From contig JARLGY010000038.1 of NCBI GenBank assembly GCA_031292525.1, positions 53,379 to 117,378 on the forward strand: a stretch of 64,000 nucleotides of DNA, read 5' to 3'. Source of the DNA: Flavipsychrobacter sp. (GTDB lineage Bacteria > Bacteroidota > Bacteroidia > Chitinophagales > Chitinophagaceae). Every line of letters begins with the position of its first letter. Position 1 is the first letter of the stretch. The notes below the pieces were generated by a model, which was not told the DNA's origin, searched no databases, and saw nothing but the letters and a program-made list of their open reading frames with translations. This document shows, piece after piece, positions 33,387 through 42,071 of the stretch. The translations under genes and the position numbers were made by a program.

Positions 33387-34256
33387 ATGCGTCAGCTTAA
33401 AATCACGAAATCGATAACGAATCGTGAAAGCCAGTCTCTGGAAAAATATCTCCAGGAAATTGGCAAGGTGGATTTGATAACGCCTGAAGAGGAAGTACAG
33501 CTTGCCATCAAAATTAAACAGGGGGATCAGCGTGCTTTAGAGAAGCTTACCAAAGCCAATCTGCGTTTTGTGGTATCGGTAGCAAAACAATACCAAAACC
33601 AAGGCCTTTCGCTCAGCGATCTTATTAATGAAGGTAACCTGGGGCTTATAAAGGCAGCTCAGCGCTTTGATGAGACCCGCGGTTTTAAATTCATCTCTTA
33701 TGCTGTGTGGTGGATACGCCAGAGCATATTGCAGGCATTGGCAGAACAGTCGCGTATTGTGCGTTTACCGCTGAATAAAGTGGGTCTTTCTAACAAGATC
33801 AGCAAGGCATACTCACAACTGGAACAGGAATTTGAACGTGAACCATCGACCGAAGAACTGGCAGAACTGCTGGAAATAGGTACTGAAGAAGTAGAAACCA
33901 CACTGGGTGTTGCAGCCCGCCACGTAAGTGTTGACGCTCCGTTTGTGGATAGCGAAGATAATACGCTGCTGGATGTACTGGAAAACCCAAATTCAGACTC
34001 TGCAGATTCTATGCTGGAACACCACGATAGCCTGCGTTGCGAAATAGAGCGTTCTTTAAGCACACTTACAGACCGTCAGCGCGATGTTATAAAACTATAC
34101 TTTGGTATAGGTGTAGAGCACCCCATGAGCCTTGAAGACATAGGCGAAAAGTTTTCACTCACCCGCGAACGTGTACGCCAGATAAAAGACAAGGCAATCA
34201 CCAAATTGCGTACTGCTACTCGTTGCAACCTTTTAAAATCATATCTCGGCAACTAA
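33387..34256 (+). CDS. rpoD: Primary RNA polymerase sigma factor (RpoD/SigA)
   Basis: Housekeeping sigma-70 factor of the short Bacteroidota type (289 residues from [18 protein letters not shown]; an ATG 6 bp upstream is also possible). Region 1.2 ([19 protein letters not shown]), region 2 ([54 protein letters not shown]), region 3 and region 4 ([35 protein letters not shown]) are all present. Region 1.1 is missing, as normal in this phylum. It reads the TTTG / TAnnTTTG promoters. A terminator follows. Confidence 0.97.
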   Translation: MRQLKITKSITNRESQSLEKYLQEIGKVDLITPEEEVQLAIKIKQGDQRALEKLTKANLRFVVSVAKQYQNQGLSLSDLINEGNLGLIKAAQRFDETRGFKFISYAVWWIRQSILQALAEQSRIVRLPLNKVGLSNKISKAYSQLEQEFEREPSTEELAELLEIGTEEVETTLGVAARHVSVDAPFVDSEDNTLLDVLENPNSDSADSMLEHHDSLRCEIERSLSTLTDRQRDVIKLYFGIGVEHPMSLEDIGEKFSLTRERVRQIKDKAITKLRTATRCNLLKSYLGN

Positions 34257-34275
34257 TACTTTTACATTTTTATAG

Positions 34276-34308
34276 AAAAGCGCTTCTCCAATAAGGGAAG
34301 CGCTTTTT
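34276..34308. terminator. Bidirectional terminator after rpoD
   Basis: An 11-bp stem (34276-34286 with 34297-34307) ending in TTTTT, starting with AAAA, between the convergent rpoD and trmH genes. Confidence 0.8.
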
Positions 34309-34323
34309 ATTTGCGTTGATATT

Positions 34324-34917
34324 TTATAGGCCATCATACATTTTCCAGCTCAAAGCAGTGCTATTGTATTCCTCTGTGCTTATCCTGGGTGTGCCGTTGT
34401 AAAAGCCTGCAAGGTTGCGCTGCCTGAATGCTTCGTAAAGGCTTATGGCACAGGCTACGGATATATTTAAGGAACGTACCATCCCTACTTGTGGTATAAT
34501 AAAGTTGCCATCGCAATACTTTAAAAAATCGTCGCTTACACCGTGTCGTTCATTGCCAAAAACCAGCGCAACGGGCTCTTTCAAATCCAGGTCGTACAGT
34601 GAGCAGGATTCTGTGCCCAGATGGGTGGCAAATATTTTGGTGTATTTTTCTTTTACAGCTTTGATGCATGTCTCCAGATCTTCAAACTGGTGTATGGTGA
34701 GCCAATGGGCTGCACTAGCCGAACTTTTCTGGTCGAAGGGAGGGTGACGGCTTATTGTAGTGGTGAGTACATATATTTCGCGTACTCCAACCGCATCGCA
34801 GGTACGGAATACCGCAGCAATATTGTGTGGATCATGTACATTTTCAAGTATTACGGTAAGGTCGGGCTGCCTGTTATTCAATACATTTGTTATCCTTTCC
34901 CGGCGTTCTGGTGTCAT
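34324..34917 (-). CDS. trmH: tRNA (guanosine-2'-O-)-methyltransferase, TrmH type
   Basis: SPOUT methyltransferase of 197 residues from the ATG at 34917; the frame extends further upstream, but a hydrophobic preface (CHFLLYFLLLWC) is not part of the family. Motifs: LENVHDPHNIAAVFRTCDAVG (near residue 25), ALVFGNERHGVS and PQVGMVRSLNISVACAISLYE. Substrate helix TPERRERITNVLNNRQPDL at the start is the TrmH signature, so it probably methylates G18 of tRNAs. Divergent from a phosphopantetheinyl transferase gene with a 30-bp gap. Confidence 0.92.
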   Translation of the reverse strand: MTPERRERITNVLNNRQPDLTVILENVHDPHNIAAVFRTCDAVGVREIYVLTTTISRHPPFDQKSSASAAHWLTIHQFEDLETCIKAVKEKYTKIFATHLGTESCSLYDLDLKEPVALVFGNERHGVSDDFLKYCDGNFIIPQVGMVRSLNISVACAISLYEAFRQRNLAGFYNGTPRISTEEYNSTALSWKMYDGL

Positions 34918-34947
34918 ACACCACAAAAGTAAAAAATACAATAAGAA

Positions 34948-35637
34948 ATGACAGGTAAAAACCATCTTCCATACCAAAATATTGAACTGGCAAATGGCTT
35001 TGCGCATATTTATATGCATATCATTGGTGTAATGGCGGATGATGTTACGGTTGGGCTATCAGCAGATGAATTGCGAAGAGCAGGGGAGCATAAGCTTGCA
35101 ACAGATAGGAAACGTTATATACAGGCGCACCTTTTTTTTAGGAAAGTATTAAGTAGTTATATTAATACGGCTCCTTCGGATATTGTTTTTTCTTACACTG
35201 ATTATGGCCAGCCCCTTCTTGTACAAAAGCCAGGTGAGAAGCCAGTATATTTTAATATATCGTATTGCGGAACGAGGATAATGGTGGGTGTGTCCAGTTA
35301 CCCTATAGGGGTAGATATAGAGCTGATACGCGATATTGATACTCTGGATATGGACGGGCTGTCACAAACTCTGTTTTCTGCTGGGGAGCGGCGCTACCTG
35401 CAATTGATTGATGACCTGCAGGAAAAAAGGGAATACTTTTTTAAGGTGTGGACGCTGAAAGAAGCATTTATAAAAGGTATGGGTACCGGAGTTAGCTACG
35501 GGCTGCAGCGCTTTACGGCGCTGCCTGGCATGGGGAGTGCTGCTCCTGTATTGCTGTGCAACGAGAAAGGGTGGGTTTTAAAACAATTGAATAGCGAAAG
35601 TTATGCAGCTGCAGCAGCTATACATATTAACCTGTAA
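34948..35637 (+). CDS. 4'-phosphopantetheinyl transferase (Sfp type)
   Basis: 229 residues. Transfers the phosphopantetheine arm of CoA to a carrier protein. The Mg/CoA-binding motifs are present: YPIGVDIELI near residue 120 and FFKVWTLKEAFIKGMGTG near residue 170; NISYCGTRIMVGVS corresponds to the preceding phosphate-binding strand. Sfp-type enzymes act on polyketide, non-ribosomal peptide or fatty-acid carriers; no such cluster is in this window. The start lies 30 bp from the divergent trmH. Confidence 0.9.
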   Translation: MTGKNHLPYQNIELANGFAHIYMHIIGVMADDVTVGLSADELRRAGEHKLATDRKRYIQAHLFFRKVLSSYINTAPSDIVFSYTDYGQPLLVQKPGEKPVYFNISYCGTRIMVGVSSYPIGVDIELIRDIDTLDMDGLSQTLFSAGERRYLQLIDDLQEKREYFFKVWTLKEAFIKGMGTGVSYGLQRFTALPGMGSAAPVLLCNEKGWVLKQLNSESYAAAAAIHINL

Positions 35638-35643
35638 AGGGTA

Positions 35644-35970
35644 TTAGCTGAGCATGAGATGTGCATAACGTAGGGCATTATACTCTGCCAAAAAGTTTTC
35701 CATCTGGTCATCTTTAGAGATCAGTACAGATTCTTCATCGGAAAAAATAAAGAGGAGGCTAACATCGAGGCCGCAGGAAAACAGGTCGTATTTAGCTAGA
35801 AAATAGTCATAATCTTTCTCAGCGTCGTAATATTCTTTATCTACTATATGTACATCGTGTTTTATAGCTGCGTTCATTATTTCTATAGGCTTGCAATCGG
35901 GCATTGTGATGCAAATAGCGCATTGGGACATAGATGGATGGTTTTGCTGGTTAATGACGTCTATATTCAT
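35644..35970 (-). CDS. Hypothetical cytoplasmic protein
   Basis: 108 residues, acidic, starting MNIDVINQQNHPSMSQCAIC, with CX2C-like CAICITMPDC and an alpha/beta pattern (HDVHIVDKEYYDAEKDYDYF, LFSCGLDVSLLFIFSDEESV). No signal or membrane segment. Not recognised. It is convergent with the phosphopantetheinyl transferase gene, with 6 bp between their stops. Confidence 0.55.
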   Translation of the reverse strand: MNIDVINQQNHPSMSQCAICITMPDCKPIEIMNAAIKHDVHIVDKEYYDAEKDYDYFLAKYDLFSCGLDVSLLFIFSDEESVLISKDDQMENFLAEYNALRYAHLMLS

Positions 35971-36229
35971 TAGAATAAAAACATTACTATGGGTTTATCG
36001 GTTTGTTAATTAAACTCAATCATGGTGGTAAAAGTAGCAATTAAGCGTGAATAACGAAACCAAGATAGGTAAATTTATCAGTTCATACAAATGTTGAGAC
36101 GAAGGGAAGTCGTGATTTGTGAATGTTGGATTGTGGATAGATCAAGCAAATATTTTAGTGGCTAAAAAAAATCCGGTAGAGCAACATGAAATTGTCAGGA
36201 AATTCTTTACTTTTGCAGTCCCAATTTTT

Positions 36230-36303
36230 GGCGAGGTAGCTCAGGTGGTTAGAGCACAGGATTCATAACCCTGAGGTCGGGAGTTCAAGTCTCCTCCTCG
36301 CTA
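36230..36303 (+). tRNA. tRNA-Met (CAT), elongator type likely
   Basis: 74-nt cloverleaf: acceptor GGCGAGG/CCTCGCT (first pair G-T), D arm GCTC/GAGC, anticodon loop TTCATAA with anticodon CAT, 5-nt variable region, T arm GGGAG TTCAAGT CTCCT, discriminator A. CCA is not encoded. The innermost anticodon-stem pair is A31-C39, a mismatch seen in some methionine tRNAs. The first acceptor pair is G-T, not the C-A mismatch of initiators. A lysidine-modified isoleucine tRNA also has CAT and cannot be fully excluded. Confidence 0.93.
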
Positions 36304-36312
36304 CAGAAAGTA

Positions 36313-36337
36313 AAAAGCCGCTCATTGAGCGGCTTTT
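36313..36337 (+). terminator. Terminator after the tRNA
   Basis: Perfect 11-bp stem AAAAGCCGCTC/GAGCGGCTTTT with a 3-nt loop, 9 bp after the tRNA. Confidence 0.85.
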
Positions 36338-36474
36338 GTATTTTAAATTCTACATTGTCATATTAAGAAAGGTTTTGCATTTCAATTTCAACTTTCTTTA
36401 TATCATTGCTTGTTGATCTTTCTCATTAGTTGTTGCAATGACTAATCTTGGGTAATTCAATCAACTGCCACACT

Positions 36475-36780
36475 ATGAAATACACATTGATCCTGATTTT
36501 ATTATCTGTTGTGTTGTTGTCGTCTTGTTATAAGACACAGCAAGATGCCAAATTTTGCTGGACATGTACCATAAACCAGCGCACCTACAGCGATAGCGCA
36601 TCGGTTCAGGAACCGTTTGATAGTTTGTACACTATACAGAAGTGTAATGCAACAGTAGGCGATATACAGACCTTCGAACAGCAATACACTCTTGTGGGTA
36701 CTGTGAATATTGCAGATAGTACGGGGAAAGTATATACCTACCAGGTGGCAGACCTTGGTGCCAGTTGTGTGCAGAACTAG
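36475..36780 (+). CDS. Small lipoprotein of unknown function
   Basis: 101 residues from the ATG at 36475, where the lipoprotein signal starts (MKYTLILILLSVVLLSSCYK, lipobox SSC). The mature part has CX2C (FCWTCTINQRTYSD), a further Cys (IQKCNATV) and a Cys near the end (GASCVQN), which may pair. Probably anchored in the outer or inner membrane facing the periplasm. No family recognised. Confidence 0.65.
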   Translation: MKYTLILILLSVVLLSSCYKTQQDAKFCWTCTINQRTYSDSASVQEPFDSLYTIQKCNATVGDIQTFEQQYTLVGTVNIADSTGKVYTYQVADLGASCVQN

Positions 36781-36817
36781 CTGTTAGGTTTAGTTATAGT
36801 CTTTTCGGGTGAAGTAT

Positions 36818-37480
36818 TTAAGAAGTGAAAAGCGATTGTAGCTTGGGAGTTGTATAGTCGGCAATGCAAAACAATACATTATTATACTTGTCGAAATCAG
36901 CAGCCACATGCATGGTGGTTATTGCTACTGCATTCATTCCGGCATTGAGCGCAGCTTCAACACCTTTGGGTGAGTCTTCAAAAACTATACAATCTTGTGC
37001 GGGTACCTGCATGGCTGTGGCACATTTCAGGAATGTTTCCGGGTGTGGTTTGCTTTCACTCACATCGTTAGCGGTAATGACAGCAGAGAAGTAGTGTTTT
37101 AGATCGAGATTATCCAGTACAAAATCTACATTGAATGGTATTGCAGCGGTACCTATAGACATGGGGATGCTCATGCTCCCGGCCTTCTTTAAAAAAGCCT
37201 CCAGCCCATCTATCAGTTTTAAATGTGGCATGTATGCTTGCTGGTAAGCATGCTCTTTTTGCAGCGCTAGCTCATTCATTTCATCTATTGTAAACCGGCC
37301 TTTACCAAATATGCGTTCCAGTACTTCCTCGTTCTTGCCATACATCTGCAACTTCAGTTCGTCGGGTGTCAGGTTAGCCTGTAGCACTCCATTAATAATA
37401 TTTCCCCAGGCTATAGAGTGGTAACCCATGTCATCTATCATAGTGCCATTCATATCGAATATAAACCCCTTACTCATCAT
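36818..37480 (-). CDS. HAD-superfamily phosphatase/phosphomutase-like protein
   Basis: 220 residues with HAD motifs: FDMNGTMIDD at residues 8-17 (nucleophile Asp9), SIGTAAIPFN (motif II), KPHPETFLKC (motif III Lys) and CIVFEDSPKGVEAAL (motif IV). It belongs to the beta-phosphoglucomutase-like group by its helical cap. The second catalytic Asp (normally DxDGT) is Asn11 here (DMNGT), which should weaken acid-base catalysis. Substrate unknown. Upstream on the same strand is an AlkD-like gene. Confidence 0.85.
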   Translation of the reverse strand: MMSKGFIFDMNGTMIDDMGYHSIAWGNIINGVLQANLTPDELKLQMYGKNEEVLERIFGKGRFTIDEMNELALQKEHAYQQAYMPHLKLIDGLEAFLKKAGSMSIPMSIGTAAIPFNVDFVLDNLDLKHYFSAVITANDVSESKPHPETFLKCATAMQVPAQDCIVFEDSPKGVEAALNAGMNAVAITTMHVAADFDKYNNVLFCIADYTTPKLQSLFTS

Positions 37481-37534
37481 ATCTGTTTTGTAAACGTTCG
37501 CAATGTAGCGCCTGATTGGCTTTTTCTTTTCAGC

Positions 37535-38290
37535 CTAGCGTTTGGGCTTGTCCTTTTTTACTTTGTGCAGGTCCTTTAATTCCTGTTTTTCAACTGAATT
37601 CAGTTTTTCAATTGCAGCTGTAAAGGCGGTAGCACTAATATCTGTTATATGTGCCTTTAGGAATGCCAAAGTCTTGGTGGGATACACATTCCACATCTCA
37701 CGTAATGTCCACCCAACACCTTTTTGCACAAAATAGTTTTCGTCCTTTAATAGCGGCTGCACCATTGCCACCAGCTTTTTATATGGATGGATATTTTTTC
37801 TTACACGGCTGTAGTATAGCAAGCCAACTATTGATTGACGCCGTTCCCACGGATTGGGTGAGGTATTCCATAGCGCATATTGGGTATAAACGATTTCCGG
37901 TTGCTGCTCAAGCAGTTGTGCATATATAGACGAAAGTCCGTCGGAATGCGCCCAATTGTCCGTCTTCGTTACCCAGTTTTTTAGGACATTCCATATGTCT
38001 GTACCCTCAAATTGAGACAAATGCTTACCCGCAAATAGCAATGCTATATTCATCAGTTCATAATGGTTGCTATTTATCCATATATCGTTCCATATATCCA
38101 ATTGTTCTTTTAATGGCAAGTGGCTGAAACTAAAACCTGTTTTAAATATTGCGCGCTGTTTAGGAACAGATAAGCCTATGTGCTCGTAATTGGTACCTAT
38201 GTATTTCTTCAAGTCCTTGAACTTGCTGGGCTTGTCGGTTTTAAGGCCTTCGTGCAGATGGTGCAGTACTTCTGCTTGGTACTTATGCAT
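37535..38290 (-). CDS. DNA alkylation repair protein, AlkD-like
   Basis: 251 residues of HEAT-like helical repeats. Family segments: GLSVPKQRAIFK, WINSNHYELMNIALLFAGKH, WVTKTDNWAHSDGLSSIYAQ, NPWERRQSIVGLLYYSR and ENYFVQKGVGWTLREMWNVY. AlkD proteins are DNA glycosylases that remove bulky cationic alkylated bases without flipping them. The basic tail (KKDKPKR) fits DNA binding. The gene is divergent from a DUF4126-like membrane protein gene. Confidence 0.88.
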   Translation of the reverse strand: MHKYQAEVLHHLHEGLKTDKPSKFKDLKKYIGTNYEHIGLSVPKQRAIFKTGFSFSHLPLKEQLDIWNDIWINSNHYELMNIALLFAGKHLSQFEGTDIWNVLKNWVTKTDNWAHSDGLSSIYAQLLEQQPEIVYTQYALWNTSPNPWERRQSIVGLLYYSRVRKNIHPYKKLVAMVQPLLKDENYFVQKGVGWTLREMWNVYPTKTLAFLKAHITDISATAFTAAIEKLNSVEKQELKDLHKVKKDKPKR

Positions 38291-38363
38291 AGTTGCAAAT
38301 TAACAGCTTTTGACGTTTTACTGGCATGAATTTTCCATTTCTATAGTTGTTAATAATAACGCC

Positions 38364-38861
38364 ATGAAAAATCAAAAGCTTCCGTTCTCCCAGGCATTAA
38401 GTGTAGGTGCATTGGCAGGTATGCGCGCTACCGCCGCACCCTTAATTGTGAGTCATATTCTCAGTCAGTCCCATTCATACGAGCTAGAAGATTCACCATT
38501 GGATTTTATGCAATCGAAAACAACCGCTGCAATATTTAAATTTATAGCGCTGGGTGAAATTGTAATGGATAAATTGCCCTCAACACCCGACCGTATTAAG
38601 ACATCAGCTGTAGGCGGGCGTATTATGAGTGGTGCATTGGCAGGCGCTGCATTATATAAAGCACACGGTGGAAGTATAGCAGCGGGTGCACTAGTCGGTG
38701 CAGCTGCGGCATATGCCAGTTCTTTTGCCAGCTTTTTCCTGCGCAAAGCAGTAGTTGACAAATGCAAGATATATGACCCGATAATAGGTGCCGTGGAAGA
38801 TGCAATAGTAGTAGGCCTTGGGGTGGAGTTGTGCAGGATGAAAGAAGGATCAACAATATAA
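38364..38861 (+). CDS. DUF4126-like membrane protein
   Basis: 165 residues from the ATG at 38364. Ala/Gly-rich hydrophobic segments (LSVGALAGMRATAAPLIVSH near the start, GGRIMSGALAGAALYKAHGG, AAGALVGAAAAYASSFASFF) separated by short polar loops fit a small inner-membrane protein of the DUF4126 type; GEIVMDKLPSTPDR is a conserved loop. Function unknown. Followed by pcm on the same strand. Confidence 0.72.
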   Translation: MKNQKLPFSQALSVGALAGMRATAAPLIVSHILSQSHSYELEDSPLDFMQSKTTAAIFKFIALGEIVMDKLPSTPDRIKTSAVGGRIMSGALAGAALYKAHGGSIAAGALVGAAAAYASSFASFFLRKAVVDKCKIYDPIIGAVEDAIVVGLGVELCRMKEGSTI

Positions 38862-38966
38862 GCAATGCCTGAGCCCGGCATTAAAAGTGAGATAGAGGCT
38901 AAATATATCTTTGGGCAGCAGGGGCTATCTCTTTTATTTACCCTGCGCCTGAGCTATCTTTACATC

Positions 38967-39632
38967 ATGCTGAATAGCAAGCCTATAGAAGATAGTTTCC
39001 TGCACAAGGGCTTAAGAAAACAACTGGTACAATTACTTAGAGAAAAGGGGATCCAGGATGATAGGGTGTTGGCTGCAATAGAGGCTATTCCCCGTCACTT
39101 TTTCCTGGACAAAGCTTTTGAGCGTATAGCTTATGAGGACAGGGCATTCCCTATTACTGCCGGGCAAACCATATCGCACCCATATACTGTAGCGCACCAG
39201 ACCGAGCTTCTGGAGCTAAAAAAATATGATAAGATATTGGAAATAGGCACAGGCAGCGCCTACCAGGCGTGCGTGCTTGCCGAAATGGGATTTGCCGTGT
39301 ATAGCATAGAGCGCCAAAAGGCTTTATACGATCACGTGGGCCAGTTTTTTTTCATCAAAAGTTACCCTAAGCTGAAACGATTCTATGGCGATGGTTTTGA
39401 AGGGCTGCCTTCATATGGCCCGTTTGATAAAGTTATTATTACATGTGGTGCTCCATTTGTGCCCCCCAAGCTGATAGAACAGTTGAAACCCGGTGGCCTT
39501 ATGGTAATACCCGTAGGCGACGATAACGGACAAAAAATGGTGCGCATACGCAAAGGGCTGGATGGCAGTTTAACTGAAGAGCAGTTAGGTGATTTTGACT
39601 TTGTGCCTATGTTGGAGGGAAAGAACAAATAA
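38967..39632 (+). CDS. pcm: Protein-L-isoaspartate O-methyltransferase
   Basis: Repairs isoaspartyl residues in aged proteins by SAM-dependent carboxyl methylation. 221 residues from the ATG at 38967; an upstream ATG in frame gives an unlike extension. Motifs: VLAAIEAIPRHFFLDKAFER, ITAGQTISHPYTVAHQTELL, the SAM loop LEIGTGSAYQACVLAEMG and DKVIITCGAPFVPPKLIEQL with LKPGGLMVIPVG. Full length. Convergent with queG, only 2 bp between stops. Confidence 0.95.
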   Translation: MLNSKPIEDSFLHKGLRKQLVQLLREKGIQDDRVLAAIEAIPRHFFLDKAFERIAYEDRAFPITAGQTISHPYTVAHQTELLELKKYDKILEIGTGSAYQACVLAEMGFAVYSIERQKALYDHVGQFFFIKSYPKLKRFYGDGFEGLPSYGPFDKVIITCGAPFVPPKLIEQLKPGGLMVIPVGDDNGQKMVRIRKGLDGSLTEEQLGDFDFVPMLEGKNK

Positions 39633-39634
39633 GG

Positions 39635-40570
39635 CTAAGGACGTATCTTCAGAGCCTTCACGTTTCGCTGGACGCCATTAAATTTTGATCGCTTTAATGG
39701 GGAATTTTTAAAGACACTTTTAAAGTGGTCCTCGCTCATCTGTTCCCATTGTTGCAGGGATAAATTCAGTATTTCTGGTATAGGGGTAAATGCACTTTCT
39801 GTGTTGGGTTTAGAGAACCTGTTCCATGGGCACACATCCTGGCATACATCGCAGCCAAACATCCAGTTATCCATCTTACTGTGCAATTCGCCCGGTATCA
39901 AGGCATCTTTTAGCTCTATGGTCAGGTAAGATATACATTTGTTGGCATCTACCGTTCCGGGCGCTATAATGGCGTCTGTTGGGCATGCATCCATGCATCG
40001 GGTACATGTGCCGCAATGGTCTGTATTAAAGGCGTTATCGGGCACCAGGTCAAGATCGGTGATGAGCGTAGCTATGAAGAAAAAAGATCCGGCCTGTTTA
40101 GTAAGCAGGTTAGCATTCTTGCCTATCCAACCCAAACCGCTACGTGTAGCCCAACTCCGCTCCAGCACCGGTGCGCTGTCAACAAAGCCGCGTCCGTCCA
40201 CCTCACCTATATGTTGTTTTATAAAAAAAAGCAATTCATTTAGCTTATCTTTTATAACATAATGATAATCGATACCCCATGCATACTTAGCAATATGCGG
40301 TGTATTGGGTTGCTGTGCCTGTGCTGGAAAATAATTCAAAAGCATGGTAATGACCGATTTGGCGCCTGGTACCAGTTTGCGCGGATCTATACGCAAGTCA
40401 AAATTGCGCTCCATATACTGCATGCCAGCCTGGAACCCATTTTGCAGCCATTGCTCTAACTTGCGGGCATCATCATCCAACTGCGTGGCAACGGCAATAC
40501 CACATGCATTAAACCCAAGGCGCGCGGCCTCTGTTTTTATTAGATCGGTATTTTTTTGAGCAGATGACAA
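39635..40570 (-). CDS. queG: Epoxyqueuosine reductase QueG
   Basis: Cobalamin- and iron-sulfur-dependent enzyme that reduces epoxyqueuosine to queuosine in tRNA, the last step of the pathway. 311 residues: an N-terminal cobalamin-binding reductase-like part (AKYAWGIDYHYVIKDKLN, GFVDSAPVLERSWATRSGLG, GWIGKNANLL) and two [4Fe-4S] motifs (CGTCTRCMDACPTDA and CDVCQDVCPWN). The start is TTG. It ends a minus-strand operon with yigZ, an EamA gene and ribD. It depends on cobalamin, which the uptake operon at 1.5-8 kb should supply, and on precursor import by the YhhQ-type protein at 10.9 kb. Confidence 0.95.
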   Translation of the reverse strand: MSSAQKNTDLIKTEAARLGFNACGIAVATQLDDDARKLEQWLQNGFQAGMQYMERNFDLRIDPRKLVPGAKSVITMLLNYFPAQAQQPNTPHIAKYAWGIDYHYVIKDKLNELLFFIKQHIGEVDGRGFVDSAPVLERSWATRSGLGWIGKNANLLTKQAGSFFFIATLITDLDLVPDNAFNTDHCGTCTRCMDACPTDAIIAPGTVDANKCISYLTIELKDALIPGELHSKMDNWMFGCDVCQDVCPWNRFSKPNTESAFTPIPEILNLSLQQWEQMSEDHFKSVFKNSPLKRSKFNGVQRNVKALKIRP

Positions 40571-40576
40571 GATATA

Positions 40577-41191
40577 TTATTCGGTCTCCTTTAGATTCTT
40601 AATGGTTACCCCACGAATTTCGGAAAGCTTTCCCAGACAAGCTTCAGAATGTTTGATAGGTATGCCGGCTACTACAAGGCAGAACAATTGCAGCTCCTGT
40701 TTGTAAATGGTGGCTTCACTATGTTTTAATAGATTCAGCACCTCACCCATTGCAGGATAGTCAAATGATATTTCCACTTTATGCTCTATCCATTTTTCAA
40801 TGTGGCCAGCGGCGGCCAGGGCATCGGCAGTAACAGTTTTGTAAGCATTTATAAGCCCGGGCACCCCCAGCAATGTACCTCCAAAATACCTGACTACGAT
40901 TACGAGTACATTCGTAAGTCCTGCGCTATCTATCTGCCCCAGTATGGGTTTGCCAGCACTGCCGGCGGGTTCTCCATCGTCGCTAGCCCTATATTGATTG
41001 CCATCTGTACCCATACGGAAAGCCAGGCAGTAGTGCACTGCCTTAGGATGTTCTTTCTTTAACAACTGCACCTTTTCTTTTACATCCTGCAACATAGCCA
41101 CAGGGTATGCATATGCAAGAAACTTACTGCCGCGATCTTTGAATTCGGCAGTAGTAGTCCCTGATATTGTTGTGTATTTATATACCTCCAT
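40577..41191 (-). CDS. yigZ: YigZ/IMPACT-family protein
   Basis: 204 residues from the ATG at 41191. UPF0029 domain with the signature YRASDDGEPAGSAGKPIL (near 60-80) and VVRYFGGTLLGVPGLINAY, then a C-terminal ferredoxin-like domain of about 65 residues. Homologous to the eukaryotic translation regulator IMPACT; bacterial function is not established. It is separated by 1 bp from the EamA gene upstream and 6 bp from queG, so it is part of the operon. Confidence 0.93.
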   Translation of the reverse strand: MEVYKYTTISGTTTAEFKDRGSKFLAYAYPVAMLQDVKEKVQLLKKEHPKAVHYCLAFRMGTDGNQYRASDDGEPAGSAGKPILGQIDSAGLTNVLVIVVRYFGGTLLGVPGLINAYKTVTADALAAAGHIEKWIEHKVEISFDYPAMGEVLNLLKHSEATIYKQELQLFCLVVAGIPIKHSEACLGKLSEIRGVTIKNLKETE

Positions 41192-41192
41192 A

Positions 41193-42059
41193 CTATGTTC
41201 CAAATGCAATTAATAATATCGCCGTCACAGACAGCACTAATCCTACAAAACGCAACAAGGTTATTTTTTCTTTGAACAACAGCAAAGCTACTAACGTTGA
41301 AACCACTAATACCCCAATATTGTTAACCGGTATAGCAGCCGAGCTTTGCAGGAAACCTGAATGTAATAATCTTATAAAGTAATAAATGGAAAAGTAATTG
41401 GGTATTCCTATGCAGATGCCCGCCAGTACATTGCGCCAGCGCAATTGAATGCGTTTGAGTACAAAAAGAACAATGATCAGTACCGCTCCTATACTACCGG
41501 CAGCAGCAAATGTGTAAATGGTAAATAAAGATTGATCAGCTGGGGTGCGCAGGTAGCCATGCTGTATGTAGTTCAATAATGCGTCTAGCAACCCACTGCC
41601 TATGAACAATAGTGCAAGCCATCCCAGAGCCGCGGGTTTATTATCTTCTTTTTTAGCACGGCTTGTAAGGTAAACTGCAGGGAAAGCCAGGATGATGCCT
41701 AATATACTATACAAGCCATCGTGCTCTTTATAAAGGATAATGGCCAACAAAACCGGTATTACCAGCGATAGCTTATTGGCTATTGTTGTGGTAGTTATGC
41801 CATCGATCCTGGTACGGTAAGCTATGAGATTGAACAGTGAAATAAAACATGCACCGGTAAGTAAAGCCCATGGAAACCATCCTTGCTGTACGTCATTGTG
41901 ATTGAATGGCTGGTAGCCTATTGATAGGCTGCCGGTAATTACGCATACCCAGTAGTTAACCACAATTGCCTGCAAAATATCTACTTTATACCTGGGCAGC
42001 ATTTTGAAAATGACAGACAGGACCGTATTGAGTAAAATGGTAGCTATTAAGTAGAACAT
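41193..42059 (-). CDS. EamA/DMT-family transporter
   Basis: 288-residue inner-membrane protein of ten hydrophobic helices in two similar halves, typical of EamA drug/metabolite transporters (FYLIATILLNTVLSVIFKML at the start; NKLSLVIPVLLAIILYKEHD and VNNIGVLVVSTLVALLLFKE as the paired EamA signatures). Substrate unknown; the tight operon with ribD (12-bp gap) makes a flavin-related compound a weak suggestion. The next gene starts 1 bp past the stop. Confidence 0.9.
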   Translation of the reverse strand: MFYLIATILLNTVLSVIFKMLPRYKVDILQAIVVNYWVCVITGSLSIGYQPFNHNDVQQGWFPWALLTGACFISLFNLIAYRTRIDGITTTTIANKLSLVIPVLLAIILYKEHDGLYSILGIILAFPAVYLTSRAKKEDNKPAALGWLALLFIGSGLLDALLNYIQHGYLRTPADQSLFTIYTFAAAGSIGAVLIIVLFVLKRIQLRWRNVLAGICIGIPNYFSIYYFIRLLHSGFLQSSAAIPVNNIGVLVVSTLVALLLFKEKITLLRFVGLVLSVTAILLIAFGT

Positions 42060-42071
42060 CCCGGTTGGTAA

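Noticed and set aside
34948..35637. Secondary-metabolite cluster suggested by the phosphopantetheinyl transferase
   Set aside because: No polyketide, non-ribosomal peptide or carrier-protein gene is nearby; the surrounding genes are housekeeping.
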